The notes beneath the pieces are model-generated. The model worked only from the letters and a program-made list of their open reading frames with translations, was not told the DNA's origin and made no database searches. A stretch of 11,606 nucleotides of DNA from GCA-2731375 sp964462145 (GTDB taxonomy: Bacteria; Pseudomonadota; Alphaproteobacteria; GCA-2731375), in the NCBI GenBank assembly GCA_964462145.1, contig CAYWYB010000165.1:1-11606 (forward strand), read 5' to 3'. Position 1 is the stretch's first letter. Each line of letters begins with the position of its first letter. The translations under genes were made by a program, and so were the position numbers. This document shows, in pieces, positions 1 through 6,895 of this stretch.

Positions 1-32
1 TCCCTGCCTGTTTTGCCGTTGGGGAAGCTACC

Positions 33-713
33 ATGATCGAATATCTGAAACGTGCCCGTCTTCTTGGTCCTGCCCTGGGCCTTGCTTTTGGCCTTGTCTT
101 TATGACCCTGCCGCTGCCCGCCTCGGCGACCGGCAAGGAAGATCTGAAATTCGCCAAAGTGCTGCTGGGCGAGGGCGAATGGGCGGCGGCGATGAATTTC
201 TTCGGCCTGGCCATAGACGATGGTGCCTTGACGACCAGGCAATTGTCGGTTGCCTATCATTTGCGCGGCGTTAGCCGGGGCAAGCTGAACAAGCACCGCC
301 TGGCCCAAAGGGATCACAAAAAGGCGGTCTTGCTCGACCCGACCTATGTCGAGGCCTGGTCATCCCTGTGTTATCAACATGGCGCCCACAGTAAACAGTT
401 CGATGTGGCGATGGAGGCCTGCAACAAGGCCCTGGTCCTGGATCCCAAACATGCGCCCAGCTACGCCCTGCGCGCCCTGGTCTGGCATGGCTTGGCGCAG
501 CTCGACAGGGCCGAGGTCGATTTCACCCAAGCCATTACGCTGGCGCCCGAGAACTGGGGCATCCACTTCAACCGGGGCATGTTCTATCACAACATTCAGG
601 AGCCGGCGAAAGCCAAGAACAGCTTCGCCAAGGCCTACCAACTGGCATCGAACTGGGAGCGCCACGGCATCACCGCCGACCCGGTCTTCAAGGCTTATGG
701 CGTTTCAAAATAG
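33..713 (+). CDS. Secreted TPR-repeat protein
   Basis: This is a 226-residue protein probably exported to the periplasm. Residues 1-32 look like a signal peptide: a basic start (KRAR), a hydrophobic core (about 10-28) and an A-S-A cleavage-like site near 30-32. The rest is alpha-helical, with about five tetratricopeptide-like units at roughly 37-65, 72-103, 104-137, 141-172 and 175-206. The best match to the TPR consensus is the repeated A..L.LDP ending (residues 98-103 and 133-138, and LAPEN at 170-174). TPR arrays bind partner proteins; no catalytic domain is visible, so the partner is unknown. The ATG at 33 is preceded by GGGGAAG at a suitable distance. The stop lies 12 bases from the stop of the convergent GMC oxidoreductase gene, so it is not part of that operon. 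The TPR call is confident; the role is unknown. Confidence 0.85.
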   Translation: MIEYLKRARLLGPALGLAFGLVFMTLPLPASATGKEDLKFAKVLLGEGEWAAAMNFFGLAIDDGALTTRQLSVAYHLRGVSRGKLNKHRLAQRDHKKAVLLDPTYVEAWSSLCYQHGAHSKQFDVAMEACNKALVLDPKHAPSYALRALVWHGLAQLDRAEVDFTQAITLAPENWGIHFNRGMFYHNIQEPAKAKNSFAKAYQLASNWERHGITADPVFKAYGVSK

Positions 714-725
714 CCGAGACACGCG

Positions 726-2312
726 CTAAACAACAGATATCATCTCCGCCGCTTTTTCGGCGATCATGATGGTCGGCGCGTTGGTGTTGCCGCCGATCAA
801 TGTCGGCATGATTGAGGCATCGACCACGCGCAGGCCGGCCATGCCGTGTACCCGTAATTCGCTATCGACCACAGCCATGTCGTCCTGGCCCATCTTGGCC
901 GTGCCGACTGGGTGATAGATGGTGTCGGCGCGGTTGCGGATGTCTTCAATGATTTCCTCATCACTCTGCACATTCGACGTCAACAGCTCCCGGCCCCGAT
1001 AGGGCACCAGGGCCGGCGCCTCGAGGATGCGCCGGGTCAGCTTGAAGCCGGCCACAAGGCCATCCAGGTCCGCCCGTTCGGCCAGGAAGTTGGGATCGAT
1101 GCGCGGCGGTGCCAAGGGGTCGGGACTGCTCAGGCAGACGCTGCCACGGCTTTTCGGGCGCAGGACGCAGACATGGGCGCAATAGCCGCGCGCGAAATGG
1201 CGCTTGCGGGTGTGGTCGTCGACGATGGCCGCGTTGAAGTGCAATTGCAAATCGGGAATGGCCAGTTCGGGGCTGCTTTTGACGAAGCCGCCGGTCTCGG
1301 TGGAGTTCGAGGTGATGATCCCGGTGCGCTTCCGCCGCCATTCAAAGATGCCCTTGATCAGCCTGGCAATGCCGCCCGGCGTCAGGCCCATGGCAAGGGG
1401 CGAGGATGACAGATATGGGATCACGATATCGACGTGATCCTGCAGGTTTTGTCCGACGCCGGGCAGTTCGTGGTTCACGGTAATGCCCTGTTCCCCCAAC
1501 GCGGCGCCGGGGCCGATGCCGGACAGCAGCAGTAATTGCGGCGTCTGCAAGGCGCCCGCCGATAGGATCACCTCCCGTGCGGCACGGACTTCATGGGTTT
1601 GGCCGTCCTGGTGATAGCGCACCCCCACGGCACGCTTGCCGTCCAGGATGATCCCGGTGGCATGCACGCCGGTCAGGAGCGTTAAATTATCCCGCCCCAA
1701 TGCCGGCGCCAGATAGGCCCGGGCGGCGGAACAGCGTTCGCCGTTGATCTGGGTGACCTGATATGTGCCCACGCCTTCCTGTTCCGGACCGTTGAAATCG
1801 TCGTTGCGGGGCAGCTGTATTTCCTGTCCCGCATGAACAAAGGCCTGGGCCAGGGGGTTGGGGGAGCGTAGGTCGGCGACATTCAAGGGCCCGCCCGTGC
1901 CATGCAGATCATCGCCGCCGCGTTCCTGATGCTGCGCTTTCTTGAAATACGGCAGCACCTTGGCGAAGGACCAGCCCGGATTGCCAAGGCTGGCCCAATG
2001 GTCATAGTCCCAGGGGTGGCCGCGGGTATAGATCATGGCATTTATCGCGGATGATCCGCCCAGCACCTTGCCGCGCGGCTGATAGCCGCGCCGCCCATTC
2101 AGGCCGGCTTGCGGTACGGTCTCGAAGGCCCAATTGAGATATTTGCTGGGCACGATCGCGCCCAGGCCCAGCGGCGCCTTTATGAAGGGCGAGGTATCGG
2201 TCGGCCCGGCCTCCAACAGACAGACCTTTGTGCCTGGATCTTCCGACAGGCGTGCCGCCAGGACACAGCCCGCCGATCCGCCGCCAACAATGACGTAGTC
2301 AAAGTCCGTCAT
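726..2312 (-). CDS. GMC-family FAD-dependent oxidoreductase (choline/alcohol dehydrogenase-like)
   Basis: This is a 528-residue flavoenzyme of the glucose-methanol-choline family, which oxidises alcohols to aldehydes or related carbonyls using FAD. The N-terminal Rossmann FAD site is complete: GGGSAG at 10-15 and the ribose-binding Glu34 in LLEAG. GMC signature 1 is visible as GKVLGGSSAINAMIYTRG, and signature 2 as GALQTPQLLLLSGIGP. Near the C-terminus the catalytic pair is present: His467 in YHPVGT and Asn511 in GGNTNAP. Length is normal for the family and no signal peptide is seen, so it is probably cytoplasmic. Its ATG overlaps the stop of the upstream PhnD-like gene as ATGA, and the Shine-Dalgarno site is weak, which fits translational coupling. 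It is often named choline dehydrogenase by homology, but no betaine gene lies nearby, so the substrate is not determined. It may act on the compound handled by the selenoprotein operon. Confidence 0.93.
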   Translation of the reverse strand: MTDFDYVIVGGGSAGCVLAARLSEDPGTKVCLLEAGPTDTSPFIKAPLGLGAIVPSKYLNWAFETVPQAGLNGRRGYQPRGKVLGGSSAINAMIYTRGHPWDYDHWASLGNPGWSFAKVLPYFKKAQHQERGGDDLHGTGGPLNVADLRSPNPLAQAFVHAGQEIQLPRNDDFNGPEQEGVGTYQVTQINGERCSAARAYLAPALGRDNLTLLTGVHATGIILDGKRAVGVRYHQDGQTHEVRAAREVILSAGALQTPQLLLLSGIGPGAALGEQGITVNHELPGVGQNLQDHVDIVIPYLSSSPLAMGLTPGGIARLIKGIFEWRRKRTGIITSNSTETGGFVKSSPELAIPDLQLHFNAAIVDDHTRKRHFARGYCAHVCVLRPKSRGSVCLSSPDPLAPPRIDPNFLAERADLDGLVAGFKLTRRILEAPALVPYRGRELLTSNVQSDEEIIEDIRNRADTIYHPVGTAKMGQDDMAVVDSELRVHGMAGLRVVDASIMPTLIGGNTNAPTIMIAEKAAEMISVV

Positions 2313-3115
2313 TGTAGTTGCGGATAGCCCGCCGCCGCCGCGCCCGCCTCCATCTCCAGCATGATTTTGTAATCAGCCAGGGTTGGATCGGCAAAACCCT
2401 TGATCATCAAGGCATCCCGCGCCTCGGCCAGTTCCGGATCCTCCAGGACCCGGTTCAGGGCCGCGCGTAGCCGGGTTCGGTCGGCCCGGCTGGTATGTTT
2501 GCCGGTGACATAGGGCAGGGCCGGGGCCGCCTGGGTTTGTGCCAGGACGCGGGTGCCGGCGACGGAATCCGGATCGTGACGGGACATCAGGACATGGGTG
2601 ACGCAGTCGATGGCGGCCACATCCGCCTCGCCGCGTTCTATCATGGCAATGGAAAGCTGATGCTTGCCCGCCACCTTGACCTCACCAAAAAAGCGTCCGT
2701 TCCGGGCCAGGGGCGCGATGGTGTGGCGCAGCACATTCATGCCCGATTGGGAATCCCAATCGTTGATGGCGCAGACGCCGCCGCGCAGGTCATCCAGGGT
2801 CTCGGCCTTGCTGTCGGCGCGGACCACGATCAGGCTGCAATAGTTGGCACCGTAACAGCCCGGCACGCCATAGATCGGCGTGGCCAAAAGAGTTAGATGG
2901 GCCATGAAATGTTTCAGCAATGGATAGCCGCAGGTCTGGCTTAACAACAGATCTGGCGAGCGCCACAGATCTTCCCTCGGGCCATCGCGCCACAACCCGT
3001 CGGGAACATCGCCGAGACCTTCTGCCCGGCAGGCCCGGGCAAGGCCGGCCCACCAGGCATCCGTGGCCGCGCGCACTGGCTCCAGATCATACATGGTCAG
3101 GCCGGCCAGTTTCAT
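2309..3115 (-). CDS. PhnD-like phosphate/phosphonate-type solute-binding protein, no signal peptide
   Basis: This 268-residue protein resembles the PhnD/SsuA/transferrin-like periplasmic binding fold (PF12974 type). Features include the early segment LLLSQTCGYPL (56-66), YCSLIVVRADS, a LDDLRGGVCAIND segment and a GEADVAAID hinge-like motif, all typical of this family. Canonical members are exported lipoproteins or periplasmic proteins of ABC importers. Here the start MKLAGLTMYDLEPVR runs straight into the mature fold with no hydrophobic leader, and no ABC permease or ATPase lies in the window. It may therefore be cytoplasmic, acting as a sensor or substrate-presenting protein. The start ATG shares a base with the upstream stop (TGATG), and GGAGGT lies 12 bases upstream inside the selenoprotein gene. 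The fold assignment is fairly confident, while ligand and location are open. Confidence 0.75.
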   Translation of the reverse strand: MKLAGLTMYDLEPVRAATDAWWAGLARACRAEGLGDVPDGLWRDGPREDLWRSPDLLLSQTCGYPLLKHFMAHLTLLATPIYGVPGCYGANYCSLIVVRADSKAETLDDLRGGVCAINDWDSQSGMNVLRHTIAPLARNGRFFGEVKVAGKHQLSIAMIERGEADVAAIDCVTHVLMSRHDPDSVAGTRVLAQTQAAPALPYVTGKHTSRADRTRLRAALNRVLEDPELAEARDALMIKGFADPTLADYKIMLEMEAGAAAAGYPQLQ

Positions 3116-4770
3116 CAGCCTGCAATCACCTCCGTTACCGCGCGGGTATTGCCGAATGAAGGAATGACGGCGGAATGGCGGCCGGCACCACCCGCGACGA
3201 CCAACTGGATGTCATCGTGGGAGGTAGCAACCTTGGCGCCTTCATTGCCATCCGCCAACAGGCGTTCGGGCACGTATTGCCGCATGATCACGCGTTGCGG
3301 CTCGGACAGAACATTGGCCGGAATGAAGGCGTTCTCGATCAGATAGTTCTTGATATCCGCCTTGGAGAAACCGTCATTGTGGATGATCTCGGCATGTTCC
3401 GGTCCCAGCACCAGCATGATTTCGCCACCCAGATAACTGTTGTTCGAACCTGGCGGGCACATGGTGCCGGCAACGGTTTGCAGGACTTCCTCCGCCGTCT
3501 TGCCATAGTGATCGTTGATATTGTGGGGCCCTTCGACGCCACAGAGGGTAATGGTGCTCTGTTCCGCCCCGAAGCCGCGCTCCATCGACAAAGTTTCGCC
3601 CCATGGGTTTTCCGCCAGGGTTTCGCCGAAGCAGAAACTGTACTTGGCTGGCGTGCCCATGGTTGAGCGGTCCAGGATACCCGGCGTGCCGCCGCCGATA
3701 TTCAAGAGAATTGAGCGGATGCCCCGGCCAATGGCGCCGTTGGCCAGACTGCCCTGGCCCATGACGTTGTAAGTGCTGTTGACGTCGACGGCCTCCGTTA
3801 TCGGGCCGCTGATCAGGGCCAACACGGTGCAGGGATGCGTGGTGGTGTTCAGGGCCTTCAGGTTCAGGGCTGATTGGCCCAGCGCTTTGGCGGCGGCGAC
3901 CAGTACCGGCAGATGTTCGGGCTGGCAGCCCGCCATGACGCCGTTGATGGCAACCTTGGCCACCGTCGCCTCGCCCTGGCGCGGTTCAATCCGGGCCAGC
4001 AGTTCGTTTGGGTCCAATCCGCTATCGCCGAGCATTTTTTCATAGCGTTCCGGTGTCGGCGGGATGATCGGCAGGCCGTCGGTCCAGCCCCGGCTGTAGA
4101 ACAGCCGGTTGACCCCTTCCAGGTCGTCCGGGCCGTTCATGCGTTCCGGCGCGTCGGGGGCGGAGAAATTGCCCTCGAACATGGAGCGGTAGCGCAGCCG
4201 TGATTTCGTCGGCGGGGCCTTTTCCTTGAACTCGGCGCGCAGATCCTCCGCATCGTCCTGCCACAGGCGGATCACTTCATCGAACACATTGCGGACAAGA
4301 TCGGCGACCTCGTCCGGTAGCAGCTTGGCCACCGGGTGAGGCACCACGGCGATGGGCAGGCCCGGCATGCCGAGGCATTCGGTTTCCGCCTTGCCGAGAG
4401 CGTAGAATTCGTCGCTACACACGGTAGCGGTCGCGATGCCATGTCGTTCCAGCTTTATGCTGTCATGAATGCACCACGACGTGCACGAGCCTCAATCGCC
4501 AAAACCGGCCACGACCACGTCGCAGCGGTCGAGGAATTCGTCGCTGAAGTCCGCCGGCACCGAGGCCGCCTTGTAACCGCGCATGATTTCCACATTGTCG
4601 AACCGCCTGGTCAGCAGGCTTTCCATGTTGTCCATGAACAGATCGGCGTTGGCCTTTTGATTGGAAAACAGGCCGACCACGATGGGCCCGCCATCAAGTT
4701 TTCGGCGCGGGGCCAGTGGGGCATCTTCATTGGCGACAATGCCGCATGGGTTCATCAGTTCTCGGGCCAT
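3115..4770 (-). CDS. UGSC-family selenoprotein with a large C-terminal domain (TGA = Sec93)
   Basis: I read this as one 551-residue gene with an in-frame TGA at codon 93 decoded as selenocysteine. The stretch around it reads G-D-U-G-S-C-T-S-W-C (residues 91-100), the signature of the UGSC-containing selenoprotein family; homologs carry Cys at the U position. Residues about 28-165 form the UGSC domain, including IVVGLFSN near the start, the U93-x-x-C96 redox-like pair, Cys118 and VPHP at 143-146. After a charged linker, residues about 215-551 form a second domain I cannot name. Its features are GWTDGLPIIPPT (228-239), HPC (312-314), CGVEGPHNIN (410-419), MCPPGSNN (437-444) and the ending VVAGGAGRHSAVIP. 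No signal peptide is seen. The ATG at 4770 has AAAGGA seven bases upstream. It heads an operon with the PhnD-like and GMC genes. Standard gene callers would split it into 4492-4770 and a GTG-started 3115-4422. A thiol/selenol redox role is inference, and selenocysteine genes (selABCD) would have to be elsewhere. Confidence 0.88.
4470..4485 (-). promoter_or_regulatory. Candidate bacterial SECIS stem-loop
   Basis: In the minus-strand mRNA, TGCAC and GTGCA form a perfect 5-bp stem closing a six-base loop GTCGTG. The stem begins seven bases after the TGA and the loop begins at base 12. Bacterial SECIS elements lie within the coding sequence just downstream of the Sec codon and carry a small apical loop with an early G and U, which fits here. 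The loop is somewhat closer to the TGA than usual models, so a longer alternative fold is possible. Confidence 0.5.
4492..4494 (-). other. Recoded TGA selenocysteine codon
   Basis: The TGA sits in frame between GGC GAT and GGC TCG TGC, giving Gly-Asp-Sec-Gly-Ser-Cys. There is no frameshift: 4770 and the downstream stop at 3115-3117 are in the same frame, and conserved-looking protein continues directly after the codon (TSWCIHDS). The U-x-x-C arrangement resembles a CxxC redox motif with Sec in the first position. Confidence 0.85.
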
Positions 4771-4799
4771 TGATTTATCCTTTCAATTCGATTGCGGCG

Positions 4800-4828
4800 A
4801 TTACAGCAGGCCGCACCGCCCTGCACAA
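4800..4828 (-). promoter_or_regulatory. Candidate promoter of the selenoprotein operon
   Basis: Reading the minus strand, a -10-like TGTAAT (4805-4800, five of six matches to TATAAT) is preceded at exactly 17 bases by TTGTGC (4828-4823), which keeps the TTG of the -35 consensus. This would place the start of transcription about 20 bases before the ATG at 4770. The -35 match is weak, so this is a suggestion only. Confidence 0.35.
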
Positions 4829-4831
4829 GCC

Positions 4832-4868
4832 TGGAGGTATTGCGCCAAGCAGTGCATGATGACCTCCA
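4832..4868. repeat. Inverted repeat in the divergent intergenic region
   Basis: TGGAGGT (4832-4838) and ACCTCCA (4862-4868) are perfect 7-base inverted arms separated by 23 bases. They lie between the divergent selenoprotein operon and the LLM oxidoreductase gene, just upstream of the latter's Shine-Dalgarno site. They could be spaced half-sites for a regulator or a leader hairpin that sequesters a GGAGGT-like sequence. No regulator gene is adjacent. Confidence 0.3.
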
Positions 4869-4889
4869 AACATAGTGGGAGGATAGAGC

Positions 4890-5726
4890 ATGAAATTCGG
4901 CGTTCACATACCCCAGATCGGGCGCAAGGCGGGACCGGAGGCAGTGCGCCGGGGCGCGCGCCAGGCAGAGGATCTTGGCTTTGACAGTATTTGGGTCAAC
5001 GACCATCTGGCCATTCCCCATGATGCGCCCTATCCGCCATCGAAAAGTTTCTATGAACCGCTGATCACCCTGACCTGGGCGGCGGCGGCGACCAGCCGGG
5101 TGAAGCTTGGTACCTCGGTGTTGGTGTTGCCACTGCGGATTCCGGCACATCTGGCCAAGGAACTGGCCACGCTTGATCTGTTGAGCGAAGGCCGTGTGAT
5201 CCTGGGCACCGGCGTCGGCTGGATGGAGGGGGAATTCGATGCCGTGGGCGTGCCCTTCGATGACCGGGGCGCGCGGACCGACGATATCATCAATATCCTG
5301 CGGGCCTGCTGGAGCGAGGACCCAATTTCATATCAGCCAAAAGTCGTGACGGCAAAACTGGAAGGCATCCGCACCCTGCCGCAGCCGGAGCGCAAAATTC
5401 CCATCTGGGTCGGCGGCGTTTCCGCGCCCGCCCGGCGCCGGGCCATCGCCTTGGGTGACGGCTGGCACGGCACCCGCGTGCCGGCGGAGGAGATCGGCGC
5501 CATGACGGCGGAACTGCGCGAGGCCCGCGGCCCAGATTTTCCCCTGACCATGCGCGTGTTCTGGGATCCGTTCGATGATGATCACGACATGATCAAGAGT
5601 ACGACCCAGGCCTATGCCGATGCGGGCATTGACGGCCTGATCATGGAGCCACGGCAACGCAGTCTGGATGACTGGCTGCGCGCGGTGGAGGCGCTATGGG
5701 ACCTGATGCAGCCCTGGCGCGGCTAG
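4890..5726 (+). CDS. LLM-class flavin/F420-dependent oxidoreductase
   Basis: This is a 278-residue luciferase-like monooxygenase fold protein (a TIM barrel binding FMN or F420), similar to the TIGR03619-type F420-dependent oxidoreductases. Visible family features are MKFGVHIPQIG at the start, LGFDSIWVNDH (28-38), RVKLGTSVLVLPLR, the LDLLSEGRVILGTGVGW strand-loop that contacts the cofactor, a conserved FDDRGARTDDII segment, and IPIWVGG near the middle. Length is normal. The ATG is preceded by GGGAGGA at six bases, an excellent ribosome site. It is transcribed away from the selenoprotein operon and is followed ten bases after its stop by the CobW gene, so the two are probably co-transcribed. 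Proteobacterial members may use FMN rather than F420; no F420 biosynthesis gene is present here. The substrate is unknown. Confidence 0.9.
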   Translation: MKFGVHIPQIGRKAGPEAVRRGARQAEDLGFDSIWVNDHLAIPHDAPYPPSKSFYEPLITLTWAAAATSRVKLGTSVLVLPLRIPAHLAKELATLDLLSEGRVILGTGVGWMEGEFDAVGVPFDDRGARTDDIINILRACWSEDPISYQPKVVTAKLEGIRTLPQPERKIPIWVGGVSAPARRRAIALGDGWHGTRVPAEEIGAMTAELREARGPDFPLTMRVFWDPFDDDHDMIKSTTQAYADAGIDGLIMEPRQRSLDDWLRAVEALWDLMQPWRG

Positions 5727-5736
5727 ATTTCGTGTC

Positions 5737-6648
5737 ATGACGGTGCCGGTGACCATAATTGGCGGTTTTCTCGGTGCCGGTAAAACCACGCTGTTGAACG
5801 CGCTGCTGGCGCAGGACACCGGCCTGCGCCTTGCCGTGGTGGTCAATGATTTCGGCGATCTGGCGGTGGACGGCGATCTGCTATCGGCCCACGGCGGCGA
5901 CACGGTGACGCTGGCCAATGGCTGTATCTGCTGTTCCATGGGCGAGGATCTGCTGCTGGCCTTGACCAAATTGGTGCGCCGGGATGATCCGCCCGAACAT
6001 ATCCTGATAGAGGCCAGCGGCGTCGCCGACCCCCAACCCATTGCCGATATGGCGGCGCGGCATCCCGGACTAACGCCCGATGCGGTGGTGGTGCTGGCGG
6101 ATGGTGAATTGGTGGAGGAAACGGCGGCGGATCACCATGCAGGCGATACCGTTCAGCGGCAACTGGCGGCGGCCGATCTGGTTGTCTTGAACAAATGCGA
6201 TCTGCTCGATGACTATGACCGGAACGAGGTTCAGCAATGGCTGGCTAGCCAGGCGCCCGGCGCCGCGATCATCAGGGCCTGCCATGGCGAGGTGCCGATG
6301 GCCCTGTTGCTGGGCCTGGAAAACAGGGCTGGCGGCGGGCACGGTGCTCATGACGATCACGGTCGGGGCCATGACGAGAATTTCAAAGCCGTTTCGATCC
6401 CGTTGGAGTCACCCTTGAATCAGGAGGACTTCGTGCGCTTTGTCGCGGGCTTGCCGCGTTCGATCCTGCGGGCCAAGGGGATCATCCGCTTGCAGGATCA
6501 GCCTGGCCAATGGGTGTTTCAACTGGTTGGCCGGCGCCATGCGCTGACGCCCGCCGATAGTGCCGTCAATGGCGACCGTCTGGTCTTCCTCGGCACGCCG
6601 GATATGCCTGACGAGGCGGCGCTGCGCGATTTGCTCGCGTTGCTTTAG
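5737..6648 (+). CDS. CobW/COG0523-family metallochaperone GTPase
   Basis: This 303-residue G3E-family GTPase likely delivers or senses a metal such as zinc or cobalt for a client enzyme. The Walker A loop is GGFLGAGKTT (9-18), the metal-binding CxCC motif is C63-I-C65-C66 in NGCICCS, the IEASG switch region is at 91-95 and the NKCD guanine-specificity motif is at 152-155. A short His-rich stretch with His202, 205, 208 and 212 lies between the GTPase and C-terminal CobW_C domain, typical of metal-binding linkers. Length is typical of compact members. It starts ten bases after the LLM oxidoreductase stop with no strong Shine-Dalgarno site, suggesting coupling. No cobalamin synthesis gene is near, so a cobN-type role is unlikely. 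A role serving the neighbouring enzymes is inference. Confidence 0.92.
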   Translation: MTVPVTIIGGFLGAGKTTLLNALLAQDTGLRLAVVVNDFGDLAVDGDLLSAHGGDTVTLANGCICCSMGEDLLLALTKLVRRDDPPEHILIEASGVADPQPIADMAARHPGLTPDAVVVLADGELVEETAADHHAGDTVQRQLAAADLVVLNKCDLLDDYDRNEVQQWLASQAPGAAIIRACHGEVPMALLLGLENRAGGGHGAHDDHGRGHDENFKAVSIPLESPLNQEDFVRFVAGLPRSILRAKGIIRLQDQPGQWVFQLVGRRHALTPADSAVNGDRLVFLGTPDMPDEAALRDLLALL

Positions 6649-6655
6649 GCCATTG

Positions 6656-6675
6656 CTTTCCCTCGCTTTCCCTCG
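6656..6675. repeat. Tandem 10-bp direct repeat
   Basis: Two perfect head-to-tail copies of CTTTCCCTCG begin eight bases after the cobW-like stop codon. They lie in the 247-base gene-free stretch 6649-6895. Their function is not apparent, and slippage during replication is the simplest origin. Confidence 0.6.
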
Positions 6676-6715
6676 CTTTTACAACCCGATTTCCATGGCT
6701 GTCTTTTGATGAAAA

Positions 6716-6739
6716 CCTCACCCAACAACTTTAGTGAGG
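6716..6739. repeat. Inverted repeat, 6-bp arms
   Basis: CCTCAC (6716-6721) and GTGAGG (6734-6739) are perfect inverted arms around a 12-base AT-richer spacer. The spacing would suit a protein-binding dyad. As a hairpin it could slow transcription after the CobW gene, but no T-run follows, so a terminator call is not supported. Confidence 0.35.
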
Positions 6740-6749
6740 CATTATCATA

Positions 6750-6765
6750 GGTCGGTCGACCGACC
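6750..6765. promoter_or_regulatory. Perfect 16-bp palindrome, possible operator
   Basis: GGTCGGTCGACCGACC is perfectly self-complementary. Each half contains a GGTC direct repeat, like the symmetric operators bound by dimeric repressors of the TetR class. It lies in the gene-free stretch, downstream of the CobW gene and beyond the 3' end of the convergent DUF2182 gene, so which gene it would control is unclear. No regulator gene is in the window. A short-stem transcript hairpin is an alternative, but no U-tract follows on either strand. Confidence 0.45.
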
Positions 6766-6866
6766 GAAATTTCTGCTGAGTTTTAAGAATTTGGCTTGGG
6801 ACCGGAATGGCGGGTGGAAGCTCATGGCAGGCACCTCGGAAAAATTCGGGATTTTCCAGGGTACGT

Positions 6867-6892
6867 GCCACGAGGGCAACACCTCCCGTGGC
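6867..6892 (-). terminator. Bulged hairpin after the DUF2182 gene, possible terminator
   Basis: Just after the DUF2182 stop codon, GCCACG and CGTGGC pair, and a further AGG/CCT pairing inside closes a six-base loop, with two unpaired bases on one side. Its position immediately after the stop suits transcription termination, but no U-tract follows directly; the nearest T-run on the minus strand is about 20 bases further. Weak evidence. Confidence 0.3.
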
Positions 6893-6895
6893 GCG

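Noticed and set aside
346..729. Plus-strand ORF of 127 residues inside the TPR gene
   Set aside because: It overlaps a TPR gene with good repeats in another frame and is Arg/Pro/Trp-rich with no domain, a typical shadow in GC-rich DNA.
726..2312. Naming the GMC enzyme betA (choline dehydrogenase)
   Set aside because: The active-site motifs are shared by the whole GMC family and no betaine aldehyde dehydrogenase, betI or choline transporter gene is nearby.
3115..4422. Independent GTG-started gene of 435 residues, with 4492-4770 as a separate small gene or a pseudogene
   Set aside because: Both parts share one frame, the residues between 4422 and 4492 are well-formed protein matching the UGSC signature, and there is no Shine-Dalgarno site before the GTG. 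Recoding explains it without any mutation.
6750..6765. Palindrome as an intrinsic terminator for the CobW gene
   Set aside because: The stem would have only a four-base loop and no U-tract follows on either strand, so operator-like symmetry is the better reading.
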